From positions 3,348,001 to 3,412,000 of the forward strand of contig NZ_CP009288.1 of the NCBI RefSeq assembly GCF_000756615.1: 64,000 nucleotides of DNA, read 5' to 3'. Each line of letters begins with the position of its first letter. Positions within the stretch are counted from its first letter, which is position 1. The DNA comes from Paenibacillus durus (GTDB taxonomy: Bacteria > Bacillota > Bacilli > Paenibacillales > Paenibacillaceae). The notes under the pieces were generated by a model, which searched no databases, had not been told where the DNA came from, and worked only from the letters and a program-made list of their open reading frames with translations. This document shows positions 52,783 through 61,544 of this stretch, one piece after another. Both the position numbers and the translations under genes were made by a program.

Positions 52783-54078
52783 TTATGCAATCAACGTCTC
52801 GGCAATCAGGAACAAGTTCAGCGAGACGACGATACCGGCAATAACCCAGCCGAGCACCGAAGTGATCCGGCGGTTAACCAGCCCTCCCATCAGCTTGCGG
52901 TCGCTGGTGAAGATAATAAGCGGTATCAGCGCAAACGCGATGCCGAAGGAGAGAATAACCTGGCTCATTACAAGCGCTCGGGTCGCATCGACGCCCGACA
53001 AGATAACAGCAAGAGGCGGAATGCTTGTAATCGCCCGGCGGAGATACAGGTTGATTCTCTTGTTAATGAACCCCTGCATGACAACGTCGCCCGCCATTGT
53101 GCCGACAGAAGCGCTGGAGAGTCCGGCAATCAGCAGACCCAAGCCGAAGGAAATCGCCGTAACCGGACCGACCAGTTGCCCGAATTGATGAAAGGCTGCA
53201 TCCAAATCTTCGACAGCAAGCCCGTTCTTGAAAAAAGTCGCCGCCGATACGATCACCATAGCCATATTAACCGCGCCCGCAATGAACATGGCAATCAGGA
53301 TGTCGATGAACTCCAGCTTGAAAATTCTTTTCTTCTCCGCATCGTTTCTGCCGACAATTCGGTTCTGGGTGAGTGAGGAATGCAGATAAATCGCATGCGG
53401 CATGACGGTCGCCCCGAGAATACCCGCCGCCAGCAGCACACTGTCAACGCCTTGGAAGCTTGGTGTCACAATGCCATGAAACACTTCGCCCACCGCCGGT
53501 TTAGCCATGACGACCTGAAAAGCGAATGCCAGCACCACGATCAGAATCATGGAGGCGATTCCCGCTTCAAGAGAACGGTATCCCCTCCGCTGCAGCTCAA
53601 GTATGGCAAAGGAACCTGCCGCTGTAATCAGCGCAGCGGGCAGCATGGGAATGTCGAACAGAAGATATAGGCCGAGCGCCGCTCCTAGAAATTCCGCCAG
53701 GTCAGTGGCCATAATGACCAGCTCGCTTTGTATCCATAAGAAGAAAGAGACTCCCTTGGGGAAACGGTCTCGCGCAACTTCGGGTAAATTACGCCCGGTC
53801 GCGATCCCAAGCTTCGCGGACAAGGACTGAATAAGAACGGCCATCAAGTTGGAGGCTGCAATAACCCATAGCAGGAGGTATCCGTACTTTGAGCCTGCCG
53901 TAATGTTGGTGGCGAAGTTGCCGGGGTCGAGATACGCGACAGCCGCGATAAAGGCAGGTCCAAGGAATGGCAGAATTCTGCTGAGTCCTCTACCCTTTCC
54001 TTGAATAGCGGAACGTGCGGCGAGAAGTTGTCTTTCATTTTGCTGGGCCAGGCCCACAGTCTGAGTACGTTCCATCAT
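52783..54078 (-). CDS. mntH: Nramp-family divalent metal cation transporter
   Basis: 431 aa with eleven hydrophobic helices. The metal-binding DPGN in VAYLDPGNFATN (helix 1) and the MPH of ATVMPHAIYLHSS (helix 6) are intact, as is the Nramp signature around them. It imports Mn2+ (and some Fe2+) with protons. ATG with GGAGG 9 nt upstream. Upstream lie a near-consensus promoter and a dyad resembling an MntR site, so manganese repression is expected. Confidence 0.94.
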   Translation of the reverse strand: MMERTQTVGLAQQNERQLLAARSAIQGKGRGLSRILPFLGPAFIAAVAYLDPGNFATNITAGSKYGYLLLWVIAASNLMAVLIQSLSAKLGIATGRNLPEVARDRFPKGVSFFLWIQSELVIMATDLAEFLGAALGLYLLFDIPMLPAALITAAGSFAILELQRRGYRSLEAGIASMILIVVLAFAFQVVMAKPAVGEVFHGIVTPSFQGVDSVLLAAGILGATVMPHAIYLHSSLTQNRIVGRNDAEKKRIFKLEFIDILIAMFIAGAVNMAMVIVSAATFFKNGLAVEDLDAAFHQFGQLVGPVTAISFGLGLLIAGLSSASVGTMAGDVVMQGFINKRINLYLRRAITSIPPLAVILSGVDATRALVMSQVILSFGIAFALIPLIIFTSDRKLMGGLVNRRITSVLGWVIAGIVVSLNLFLIAETLIA

Positions 54079-54118
54079 AGATACTTTCCTCCCCGCCTAA
54101 AAATTAGCCAAGCACACA

Positions 54119-54140
54119 AAAGTTTACCTTGTGCAACTTT
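54119..54140 (-). promoter_or_regulatory. Candidate MntR operator of mntH
   Basis: AAAGTT, 10 nt, AACTTT on the minus strand (22 bp, AAAGTTGCACAAGGTAAACTTT region) is an imperfect dyad like known Bacillus MntR boxes. It starts about 10 nt after the -10, so a bound repressor would cover the start point. Confidence 0.5.
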
Positions 54141-54150
54141 AGATAAAATT

Positions 54151-54179
54151 ATTATATTCTCCACTACTCCATTTGTAAA
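54151..54179 (-). promoter_or_regulatory. Promoter of mntH
   Basis: TTTACA (54174-54179), 17 bp, TATAAT (54151-54156) on the minus strand: 11 of 12 consensus bases. Confidence 0.75.
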
Positions 54180-54200
54180 CTTGCCCTCTGCTATTAAATC

Positions 54201-54250
54201 AAAAAAATACCCAAGCAAAGGACCAGCGGTTCAGCCGGAATGTTGGGTAT
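54201..54250 (-). terminator. Intrinsic terminator of the ABC-MFS operon
   Basis: On the minus strand ATACCCAA/TTGGGTAT closes a longer imperfect stem-loop and runs into seven T. It lies about 45 nt past the MFS stop. Confidence 0.75.
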
Positions 54251-54293
54251 CAAAAGTGGAATGATCAAGAGTATGATTAGTTTTACAGTAACA

Positions 54294-55493
54294 TCAGCGC
54301 CCTTCGCCTTTCAAGTCCCAGACGTAGACGGAAGCTGCGAGCAGAAGCCCGATAAAGGAAAACAGCGAACCGAACCAAGGCAGAGCCCCTAGACCAATAT
54401 GCGTGATGATGAATCCTCCGAAAAAGGCGCCAAAAGCATTGCCTAAATTTAGCGCGGAATGATTTGAAGTCGATGCCAATGCCGGAGCGTCCTTCGCAAG
54501 CGTCATAATCCGGATCTGAAGACCGGGCAGGACTCCGAAAGCGCAGGCTCCCCACAAAAATATAGTACCAACCGCGAGCGCCGGAATATGAACCGAATAC
54601 GCGAAAAATGCCAGAATAGCCGCCAGAAACGCGAAGCTCCCCAGCATTACGGGCATAAGCTTCCAATCGGCGAGCCTGCCTCCCAGGATATTCCCCGTCG
54701 TCACGCCGACGCCGAACAGCACAAGAATCAAGGCGACGCTGCTCTCCGAGAACCCCGTAATGTCCTCCAGCAGCGGCGTAATATAAGTGAAGACGGTGAA
54801 CAAACTGCTGCATCCCAGCGCTCCCGTCAGCAGAACCAGCAGCAGCTTCGGCTGCATCAGCGCGCGCAGTTGGCGCGTAAGGCTTGACGTCTCCTCCGCC
54901 TTGATTGCGGGCACCAGCAGCAGAATGCCGGCAAGCGACAGTACGCCCATCACGGCTACGGCTCCAAACGACGCCCGCCAGCCCAGATGCTGGCCGATAA
55001 ACGTCCCGATTGGGACTCCAATAATATTGGCTACGGTGAGACCGGCCATCATAATCGAAACCGCCGCCGCGCGTCGTCCCGGCTTCACAAGTCCTGCCGC
55101 TATTACGGAGCCGACGCCGAAAAAGGTGCCATGGGCCAAAGCGGTAAACAGTCTGGCTCCCATCAATACGGCGTAATTCGGCGCAATCGCCGCAATGCCG
55201 TTGCCCAAAGTGAAGAAGATCATCAGCAGACAGAGCAGCTGTTTCTGCGGGAGCCGATGCGTCAGCATCGCCAGAATCGGAGCTCCGATGGCAACGCCCA
55301 GAGCATAGCTCGTAATCAGCTGCCCTGCCGAAGCGATCGACACATGAAGGTCCTCGGCTACATTAGGCAGGATGCCCATAATTACGAACTCGGTCATTCC
55401 AATGGCAAAAGCGCCGAGCGTCAAAGACAGAATCGCAAGCGGAAAGCGCTCCTTGGCTTTGGCTCGGGTATTCGTGGTATATGATGTTTCCAA
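54294..55493 (-). CDS. MFS transporter, DHA1 family (AraJ/YdhP-like)
   Basis: 399 aa with twelve hydrophobic helices. The N terminus FAIGMTEFVIMGILPNVAEDL and the loop 2-3 motif after helix 2 place it among the DHA1 efflux proteins near AraJ. It likely exports a sugar-like, purine-like or drug-like compound by proton antiport; the substrate is unknown. The start is TTG at 55493, five bases behind the ABC gene, with AAAGGAG inside that gene's last codons, so the two are translationally linked. Confidence 0.88.
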   Translation of the reverse strand: METSYTTNTRAKAKERFPLAILSLTLGAFAIGMTEFVIMGILPNVAEDLHVSIASAGQLITSYALGVAIGAPILAMLTHRLPQKQLLCLLMIFFTLGNGIAAIAPNYAVLMGARLFTALAHGTFFGVGSVIAAGLVKPGRRAAAVSIMMAGLTVANIIGVPIGTFIGQHLGWRASFGAVAVMGVLSLAGILLLVPAIKAEETSSLTRQLRALMQPKLLLVLLTGALGCSSLFTVFTYITPLLEDITGFSESSVALILVLFGVGVTTGNILGGRLADWKLMPVMLGSFAFLAAILAFFAYSVHIPALAVGTIFLWGACAFGVLPGLQIRIMTLAKDAPALASTSNHSALNLGNAFGAFFGGFIITHIGLGALPWFGSLFSFIGLLLAASVYVWDLKGEGR

Positions 55494-55498
55494 TGCTT

Positions 55499-56302
55499 TT
55501 ATTCTCCTTTGCCCGATCTGTTATTGCCGGGAAAAATATAGGTTCGGCCGCCGCTTTGCCGGGCCGTGACGGGCACTTCAAAAAAACGGCTGAGCGTCTC
55601 TCCGTTCAGCATGTGAGACGTTGTGCCGGAATCAAATACCCGGCCTTTCCTGAAGAGCAGCGTGTGGCTGAAGACGGGCAGAATTTCCTCCGTATGATGG
55701 GTGACATAAATGAGCGAAGGCGCATTCTCGCTCAGGGTCAGCTCTTCAATGCTCTCCAACAGCCGTTCCCGGGCAAATAAATCCAGGCCGTTGCACGGTT
55801 CATCCAGGATCAGAATTTTCGGCTCGGCCATCAGGGCGCGGGCGATCAGCAGCTTCTGCTTCTCCCCCTGTGAACAGGTACGGTACTCCCGGTCCCACAA
55901 ATGCCCGCAGCCGAGCTTTTCCATTAAAGCCCACGCCCGCTCAAAATCCTCTTCTGGCGCATTGGCGTACAGTCCGATCGAGGCATGCTTTCCGCTGATG
56001 ACGACTAGCTGCGTCCGGTCTGATCCGTGCAGCTTCTCCTGAAGGGAAGAGCTGACCCAGCCGATGGACTTGCGGAGTTCCCGCAGATCAGTCTCGCCGA
56101 ACCGCTCGCCGAGCACATAAATTTCCCCTTCGGTCGGCCAGATATAACCGTTGATCATGTTCAGCAGCGTCGTTTTACCTGAACCGTTCAGTCCCATCAG
56201 CGCCCAATTTTGCCCTTTTTCAATGCTCCAGTTTACCTCGTCCAGCAGCGTCTGCGTTCCCCTTTTCCACGAGACATTGCTTACTTTCAAAATGCTGTCC
56301 AT
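55499..56302 (-). CDS. ABC transporter ATP-binding protein (YlmA-like, no permease nearby)
   Basis: 267 aa. Walker A GLNGSGKTTLLN, signature CSQGEKQKLLIARAL (a variant of LSGGQ), Walker B KILILDEPCNGLD and H-loop TYVTHHTEE-like (IYVTHHTEEILP). It resembles the YlmA/ModF-like soluble ATPases that have no membrane partner in the operon. It may be a regulatory or ribosome-associated ATPase instead of a transporter part. First gene of the pair with the MFS transporter, divergent from the AraC regulator. Confidence 0.85.
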   Translation of the reverse strand: MDSILKVSNVSWKRGTQTLLDEVNWSIEKGQNWALMGLNGSGKTTLLNMINGYIWPTEGEIYVLGERFGETDLRELRKSIGWVSSSLQEKLHGSDRTQLVVISGKHASIGLYANAPEEDFERAWALMEKLGCGHLWDREYRTCSQGEKQKLLIARALMAEPKILILDEPCNGLDLFARERLLESIEELTLSENAPSLIYVTHHTEEILPVFSHTLLFRKGRVFDSGTTSHMLNGETLSRFFEVPVTARQSGGRTYIFPGNNRSGKGE

Positions 56303-56331
56303 TCCTCTGCAACCTCTTTTCTATTCTCGAG

Positions 56332-56360
56332 ATAATCACATCTGATTAACGTATTGTAAA
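56332..56360 (-). promoter_or_regulatory. Promoter of the ABC-MFS operon
   Basis: TTTACA (56355-56360), 17 bp, GATTAT (56332-56337) on the minus strand. The -35 is good and the -10 moderate. The AraC-type gene starts about 90 nt away on the other strand; its TATAAT is at 56425-56430. Confidence 0.4.
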
Positions 56361-56448
56361 CAATCCCAAGTAAAAATGTCATTGTGAAAATTGCTCGATT
56401 CATCTGCAATTATTGCTATCATGCTATAATGAGACGGGGTGAACGCTA

Positions 56449-57255
56449 ATGAAAATGCAAGTTGTGACGGAGAACATCGAGCTGTGCAGATTGGAAGAAC
56501 ATTACGAAGAAACTCCCCATGTTCATCAGAACTGGGTACAGCTGACCTTTGCCGTCCGCGGCGGCTCCTCCGACATTAGCCGTGGCGCATCCGGGTTCAT
56601 TCCGGAGGGAGAAGGAATCATCCATCAACCGATGCAGGAGCATCAAATCCGGGTGGATAAAGGAAACCGCGCAATCGTGATCAAAGTACGCCCTTCGCTG
56701 TGGGAGACTTTGCGGGTTAGAGAAGCCGATTGTATCGCTGTGGAGCAGGTCATCAACCCCCTGGAACTAAACGCGGAGTTCAATCGCTGGATTTCCCCGC
56801 TATTTATGACTGATGGGGATGATCGATGCTGGCGGAGTCTTACGGAGGCCAATGTGCTGCAATATCTTACACGCAATCTGAAAAGAGGGGCCTGTCCGGA
56901 AACGACTCACCCGTGTCTTCCTGAACTTTCCAGTACGGGAGATCCATACATGGATCGCGTATTTGAATACATACACCGCTCTTATACATCACCTATTCGC
57001 ATTGATTTATTGTCGTCAATGGCTCTCCAGAGCCGATATCATTTTATCCGTTCCTTCAAAGCGGCGACCGGATTCACGCCTTATCAGTACATTCTTCGTT
57101 TGCGGATCCAGCGCGCCAAGTATGAGCTCGAATATACCGAAGCTACGATTTCCGCGATCAGCGCGGGCCTCGGCTTTGCTTCAGCCAGCCAATTTTATCG
57201 CGCATTTGTCAAAATCACCGGCAAGGCTCCGGAACAATACCGCCTGGAACGATAG
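56449..57255 (+). CDS. AraC-family transcriptional regulator
   Basis: 268 aa. An N-terminal cupin-like sensor domain (about 1-150) is followed by two helix-turn-helix units: IDLLSSMALQSRYHFIRSFK and ATISAISAGLGFASASQFYR, with the typical TGFTPYQYILRLRIQRA between them. It is divergent from the ABC-MFS pair and is the likely regulator of that pair (inference from layout). The effector is unknown. ATG with GGGG upstream. Confidence 0.88.
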   Translation: MKMQVVTENIELCRLEEHYEETPHVHQNWVQLTFAVRGGSSDISRGASGFIPEGEGIIHQPMQEHQIRVDKGNRAIVIKVRPSLWETLRVREADCIAVEQVINPLELNAEFNRWISPLFMTDGDDRCWRSLTEANVLQYLTRNLKRGACPETTHPCLPELSSTGDPYMDRVFEYIHRSYTSPIRIDLLSSMALQSRYHFIRSFKAATGFTPYQYILRLRIQRAKYELEYTEATISAISAGLGFASASQFYRAFVKITGKAPEQYRLER

Positions 57256-57338
57256 ATGGGCTGAATCGGCTGACGATGGGACTCAGCTTCCAGGCGCCCC
57301 CCTTTCAAGCCCCTTTCATTCCTCTTACAAACCCAAAG

Positions 57339-57375
57339 AGGCGCGGCCCCGTTGTCTTGAACGGCGGCCGCGCCT
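57339..57375. terminator. Strong hairpin between convergent genes
   Basis: AGGCGCGGCC/GGCCGCGCCT (10 bp) with an inner CCGTT/AACGG stem. T tracts on both sides are poor (TGAATTTTA on plus). It lies between the AraC-type gene and pdxK. Confidence 0.6.
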
Positions 57376-57408
57376 CCTGAATTTTAGTGCTTTCCCGGAT
57401 TGTATTAT

Positions 57409-58227
57409 TTACCGGTTCAAACGGTAACCCCCGTGAAACACGGGGCCGACATACTTGTTGAAAGCGTAGCCTGCGCGGATCGCCGCCGTAACGAAGTCCT
57501 TCGCCTTGGCGACGGCTTCACGTGCGCTCAAGCCGGTTGCGAGACCTGCCGTAATCGCAGCGGCGAAGGTGCAGCCCGCACCGTGATTGTGCGCCGGCTC
57601 GATTTTATCCGTCTCGAATACCGTATACTCGTCTCCGTTATAGAACAGGTCCACCGCCTTGTCTCCGCCAAGCGCTTTACCGCCCTTGATAACAACCGTC
57701 TGCGCTCCCTGTCGATGAATAACCGCGGCGGCCTCTTTCATTTCGTCCAGCGTTGAGATCTTGCCTATGTCGGACAGCACACCCGCCTCGAACAGGTTCG
57801 GCGTAATGACCGTAGCGAGCGGCAGCAGCAGCTCACGGATCGCCTCGGCGCTCTCGGGACTCAGCACCTCGTCCTCGCCTTTGCAGACCATGACAGGATC
57901 AATAACCACATTGCCCTGATGGTTGTTCTTTATTGCCTGTTCCGCCACCTGGACAATCTCCACGCTGCCGAGCATGCCCGTCTTCAGGGCGTCTACCGGT
58001 CCCCCGGCGAAGACCGTCTTGAGTTGCTCCGCGACCAGTTCGGCGCTGACGGGATACACATGATGATGCCAGCCGTTATCCGGGTCCATCGTTACGATCG
58101 TTGTCAACGCGCTGAAACCATAGGTTCCATATTCCTGAAAGGTCTTCAGATCCGCTTGGATTCCCGCGCCGCCGCTCGAATCGCTCCCGGCAATGGTCAA
58201 TGTCTTCACTATTCTGCTCAATGCCAA
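57409..58227 (-). CDS. pdxK: Pyridoxal/pyridoxine kinase (PdxK, ThiD-like)
   Basis: 272 aa ribokinase-fold kinase. LTIAGSDSSGGAGIQADLK and DPVMVCKG, then the anion-hole and catalytic Asp region HNHGAGCTFAAAI are present. It closely follows the plan of Bacillus subtilis PdxK, which phosphorylates pyridoxal and pyridoxine and evolved from ThiD; HMP kinase activity is the alternative. The start is a TTG (58227 or, two codons later, 58221) with AAGGGA upstream. It lies 30 nt behind the IMP dehydrogenase and is probably co-transcribed. Confidence 0.87.
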   Translation of the reverse strand: MALSRIVKTLTIAGSDSSGGAGIQADLKTFQEYGTYGFSALTTIVTMDPDNGWHHHVYPVSAELVAEQLKTVFAGGPVDALKTGMLGSVEIVQVAEQAIKNNHQGNVVIDPVMVCKGEDEVLSPESAEAIRELLLPLATVITPNLFEAGVLSDIGKISTLDEMKEAAAVIHRQGAQTVVIKGGKALGGDKAVDLFYNGDEYTVFETDKIEPAHNHGAGCTFAAAITAGLATGLSAREAVAKAKDFVTAAIRAGYAFNKYVGPVFHGGYRLNR

Positions 58228-58257
58228 CTATCCCTTCTGAACTTTGTTGTTATATGG

Positions 58258-59757
58258 TTACTCTCCCGAAAAGCTGGTTTCTTTCATGATAACATCATGC
58301 GCGCCGCCCTCGACGAGACTGGTTGCAGAAACAAGAGTGATTCTGGCGTTTTGCTGCAATTCATCGATTGATTTCGCGCCGCAGTTAGACATCGTCGACT
58401 TGATCTTGCTGATCGTCTTGTCCAGATTCTCTTTGAGACTTCCCGCGTAAGGCACGTACGAATCAACGCCTTCTTCAAAGACCAGCCCCGACTTTCCGCC
58501 GGTATCATATCTTTGCCAGTTCCGCGCCCGGTTGGAGCCTTCCCCCCAGAACTCTTTGACAAAGTTGTTTCCAACTTTCAGCTTCTTGGTCGGACTCTCG
58601 TCGAACCGGGCGAAATACCGGCCCATCATGACGAAGTCGGCGCCCATCGCGAGCGAAAGCGTGATATGGTAATCGTGAACAATCCCCCCGTCCGAGCAGA
58701 TTGGCACGTAAATTCCTGTTTCTTTATAATACTGCTCCCTTGCCTCCGCAACCTCGATAAGCGACGACGCCTGTCCTCTGCCGATTCCCTTTTGCTCCCG
58801 GGTGATACAGATCGATCCGCCGCCGATGCCTACCTTCACAAAGTCGGCGCCTGATTCGACAAGATACAGAAAGCCTTCCTTGTCTACAACGTTCCCTGCT
58901 CCGATCTTGACATTGAAATTCTCTTTGACGTAAGCGATGGTGTCACGCTGCCACTCCGTATACCCGTCCGACGCGTCAATCACCAGGATATCGGCGCCCG
59001 CTTCTACGAGGAGCGGCACCCGCTCTTCATAGTCCTTCGTGTTGATGCCGGCCCCGACGATATAGCTCTTATTGCTGTCCATCAGCGCCAGCGGGTTTTC
59101 TTTATGAGCGTCGTAATCTTTACGGAATACTAGACTTTCCAGCCGCTGCTCTCCGTCCACGATCGGCAGACAGTTCAGCTTGTGCTCCCAGATCATGTCA
59201 TTGGCTTCGGGAAGGTTGATTCCGGACTTTCCGACAATCAGGGAAGAGAACGGCGTCATGAATTCACTTACCGGTTTGTCCAGCGGATCACGGCTGATTC
59301 TGTAATCCCGGCCGGTTACGATTCCCAGCAGCTTGCCTGTCGGCGAACCGTCATTGGTAATGGCGATTGTGGAATGTCCCGTCTCCGCTTTCAGTTCAAG
59401 CACATCTTTCAAGGTATGATCCGGGGTCAAGTTCGAGCGGCTCACGACAAACCCGGATTTGTACTCCTTTACCTTACGGACCATGGCCGCCTGGTCTTCC
59501 GGGGATTGGGAACCGAAAATGAACGAAATGCCTCCGCAGCGGGCTAGTGCAATCCCCATTTGATCATCGGAGACGGACTGCATCACCGCCGACGAGAACG
59601 GGATATTCAAGGAAATGTCCGGCTGCTCGCCCTTTTTAAATTTGGTAATCGGTGTTTTGAGGTCCACATTTGCAGGTGTACAATCCTTAGTCGTCAAGTT
59701 TGGGATCAACAGAAATTCGCTGAACGTCCGGGAAGGTTCCGGGTAATAGTAGGCCAC
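58258..59757 (-). CDS. IMP dehydrogenase, Tritrichomonas foetus-like class
   Basis: 499 aa. Oxidises IMP to XMP with NAD+, the first committed step to GMP. The catalytic cysteine is in GIGGGSICITREQKGIGRGQ (C317), two CBS repeats sit in the middle (about 95-220), and the flap with the Arg-Tyr pair is RARNWQRYDTGG. The sequence is much closer to the IMPDH of the protist Tritrichomonas foetus (same GGGSICITREQKGIGRGQ loop, VDSYVPYAG and VEGGAHDVI) than to the usual bacterial GuaB (GPGSICTTR). It is probably a second IMPDH. GTG start with GGAGTGG about 10 nt upstream. A consensus promoter lies at 59790-59818. Confidence 0.9.
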   Translation of the reverse strand: MAYYYPEPSRTFSEFLLIPNLTTKDCTPANVDLKTPITKFKKGEQPDISLNIPFSSAVMQSVSDDQMGIALARCGGISFIFGSQSPEDQAAMVRKVKEYKSGFVVSRSNLTPDHTLKDVLELKAETGHSTIAITNDGSPTGKLLGIVTGRDYRISRDPLDKPVSEFMTPFSSLIVGKSGINLPEANDMIWEHKLNCLPIVDGEQRLESLVFRKDYDAHKENPLALMDSNKSYIVGAGINTKDYEERVPLLVEAGADILVIDASDGYTEWQRDTIAYVKENFNVKIGAGNVVDKEGFLYLVESGADFVKVGIGGGSICITREQKGIGRGQASSLIEVAEAREQYYKETGIYVPICSDGGIVHDYHITLSLAMGADFVMMGRYFARFDESPTKKLKVGNNFVKEFWGEGSNRARNWQRYDTGGKSGLVFEEGVDSYVPYAGSLKENLDKTISKIKSTMSNCGAKSIDELQQNARITLVSATSLVEGGAHDVIMKETSFSGE

Positions 59758-59789
59758 CTTTTTTCCACTCCTTGTCTAAAATTCCTCAC

Positions 59790-59818
59790 ATCATAACGTC
59801 AACTAATCCATTTGTCAA
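59790..59818 (-). promoter_or_regulatory. Promoter of the IMPDH-pdxK operon
   Basis: TTGACA (59813-59818), 17 bp, TATGAT (59790-59795) on the minus strand: 11 of 12 consensus bases. The leader is only about 25 nt, too short for a riboswitch. A dyad TGTGATCCATCACA at 59847-59860 lies about 30 bp upstream of the -35 and could be an operator. Confidence 0.75.
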
Positions 59819-59866
59819 TGCAAAATGTGTGAGCGTGTCATTCGTCTGTGATCCATCACATTACGC

Positions 59867-59910
59867 CAAAAAAGCACGGACTCCCGGATATTCTCCGGGG
59901 AGCCGTGCTT
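59867..59910 (-). terminator. Intrinsic terminator of the lar operon
   Basis: On the minus strand AAGCACGG, then CTCCCCGG/CCGGGAG, close into a long stem followed by TTTTTT. It lies about 65 nt past the larB stop. Confidence 0.85.
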
Positions 59911-59972
59911 GGCAAGATTTATGGCCGGCAACTTCCATCCGGAATCGCCGGCCTTCCTATCATTTGCTCGGC

Positions 59973-60728
59973 TCATGAGCCGGCAAGCTTGTTGATCATG
60001 CTGGCGCAGTACGCGCCGCCGTAGCCGTTGTCGATGTTGACCACGCTGACTCCGCTGGCACAGCTGTTCAACATGGACAGCAGCGCCGACAGCCCGCCGA
60101 AATTGGCCCCGTAGCCGATGCTCGTCGGGACGGCGATGACGGGTTTGTCGGTGAGGCCGCCCATGACGCTGGCCAGTGCGCCTTCCATCCCGGCGACAAC
60201 CACGACGACCTTGGCTCCCCGAATCACGCTGAGCCTGTCGAACAGCCGGTGAATCCCGGCAACCCCTACGTCGGTGATCTTCTCTACACGGTTCCCAAGG
60301 ATGAGGGCCGTTTCGACGGCTTCCTCGACAACCGGAAGGTCGGAGGTTCCAGCCGAGACAATCGCGATGTAACTGTCGGTCAGCTCCACCGGTCTGCGGC
60401 GGACGGTGATCGTCCGCCCGATCGGATTGTACTCCGCTTCGGGACAGATGGCCTTTACCGCTTCATACATCTCGGCGCTTGCCCGGGTGCCCAGAATGTT
60501 GTTGTCTCTCGTGAGCATGTATTCGACGATTTGCCGTACCTGTTCCACCGTCTTCCCGGCGCAATAGATGACCTCCGGAGCACCGGTTCTCACTTCCCGG
60601 TGATTGTCAATCAGCGCGAACCCGAGGTCTTTGAAAGGCAGCTCCTTAAGATCTTCCAGGGCTTCTTCCACTTTGATCTCGCCATTTTGCACGGAGGTGA
60701 GCAGCTTCCGAAGCGCTTCATTATCCAT
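59973..60728 (-). CDS. larB: Nickel pincer cofactor biosynthesis protein LarB
   Basis: 251 aa. It carboxylates and hydrolyses nicotinic acid adenine dinucleotide to pyridinium-3,5-biscarboxylic acid mononucleotide, the first step of the nickel-pincer nucleotide. The C-terminal half is a PurE/AIRC-like domain (YIAIVSAGTSDLPVVEEA; VAGMEGALASVMGGLTDKPVIAVPT). ATG with GGGGTGA upstream, six bases behind larE. It is the last gene of larC-larE-larB. Confidence 0.94.
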   Translation of the reverse strand: MDNEALRKLLTSVQNGEIKVEEALEDLKELPFKDLGFALIDNHREVRTGAPEVIYCAGKTVEQVRQIVEYMLTRDNNILGTRASAEMYEAVKAICPEAEYNPIGRTITVRRRPVELTDSYIAIVSAGTSDLPVVEEAVETALILGNRVEKITDVGVAGIHRLFDRLSVIRGAKVVVVVAGMEGALASVMGGLTDKPVIAVPTSIGYGANFGGLSALLSMLNSCASGVSVVNIDNGYGGAYCASMINKLAGS

Positions 60729-60734
60729 GCCGCT

Positions 60735-61544
60735 TCACCCCGTGACGCCGATGGCGGCGTTCAGGCTGCCCGTCCGGTAACCCGCCAGGTCAAGGGAGAC
60801 ATAGCGGAAGCCGAATTCCTTCAGCTTTTCCGAGATCCGGTCCATAAGCTCCTCGTCGAACAGCCTGCTGCGGTCGCTCCGGCCCACCTCGATGCGGGCC
60901 AAATCGTCGTGACAGCGGACCCGGATGGCGCGGAAGCCAAGGTCCATCAAATATTTTTCCGCCCGTTCGATCTTCTCGAAATCCTCAATGCGCAGTTCGC
61001 TGTCATACGGGATACGCGTTAACAGGCAGGCATACGGCGGCTTATCCCAGGTGGGCAGCCCCAGCTCCCGGGACAGGCTGCGGATCTCCGCCTTGGTCAG
61101 CTTACAGTCGAGCAGCGGGCTCTTGACTCCCAGCTCGGCGAGCGCCTTCAGCCCCGGCCGGTAGTCATGGATGTCGTCAAAGTTAGTGCCGTCGATAACA
61201 TAGCGGTACCCGCCCTTCCCGGCCAGTTCCTTGATCATGCTGAACACTGCGGTTTTGCACAGGTAGCAGCGGTTATCAGGGTTATATCTGATTTCGTCAA
61301 TTAAGGGCGCCTCGATAATCTCGTAATCGACGCCGAGCTCCCGTACAAGCTCCTTGGCCTCTTCGATTTCCCATTTGGGAATGTAAGGGGAAAGAATCGT
61401 GACGGCCTTCAGCCGGTCGCCTAGCGCTTCCTTGGCCGCGCGCAGCAGGAAGGTGCTGTCCACCCCGCCGGAGAAAGCAAGCACCACCCGGTCAAGCTGC
61501 TTCAAATAATCGAGAAGGGCCTCATATTTCGGGTTGCGATTCAT
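60735..61544 (-). CDS. larE: ATP-dependent sulfurtransferase LarE
   Basis: 269 aa. The PP-loop SGGVDSTFLLRAA (about residues 25-37) adenylates the carboxylates, which are then turned into thiocarboxylates. A cysteine in YACLLTRIPY sits where the sacrificial sulfur-donor cysteine of LarE is expected. Extra cysteines in NRCYLCK (CxxC) raise the possibility of an iron-sulfur-dependent variant that is not consumed; this is inference. ATG overlaps larC by 23 nt, with GAGGTGA inside larC. Confidence 0.94.
   Translation of the reverse strand: MNRNPKYEALLDYLKQLDRVVLAFSGGVDSTFLLRAAKEALGDRLKAVTILSPYIPKWEIEEAKELVRELGVDYEIIEAPLIDEIRYNPDNRCYLCKTAVFSMIKELAGKGGYRYVIDGTNFDDIHDYRPGLKALAELGVKSPLLDCKLTKAEIRSLSRELGLPTWDKPPYACLLTRIPYDSELRIEDFEKIERAEKYLMDLGFRAIRVRCHDDLARIEVGRSDRSRLFDEELMDRISEKLKEFGFRYVSLDLAGYRTGSLNAAIGVTG

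Noticed and set aside
52033..52844. Long open frames on both strands across the G/T-rich array, including a Pro/Gln/Asn-rich minus-strand frame of 142 codons
   Set aside because: Stops cannot occur where one strand lacks A and the other lacks T, so open frames are automatic. No ribosome binding site and no recognisable protein.
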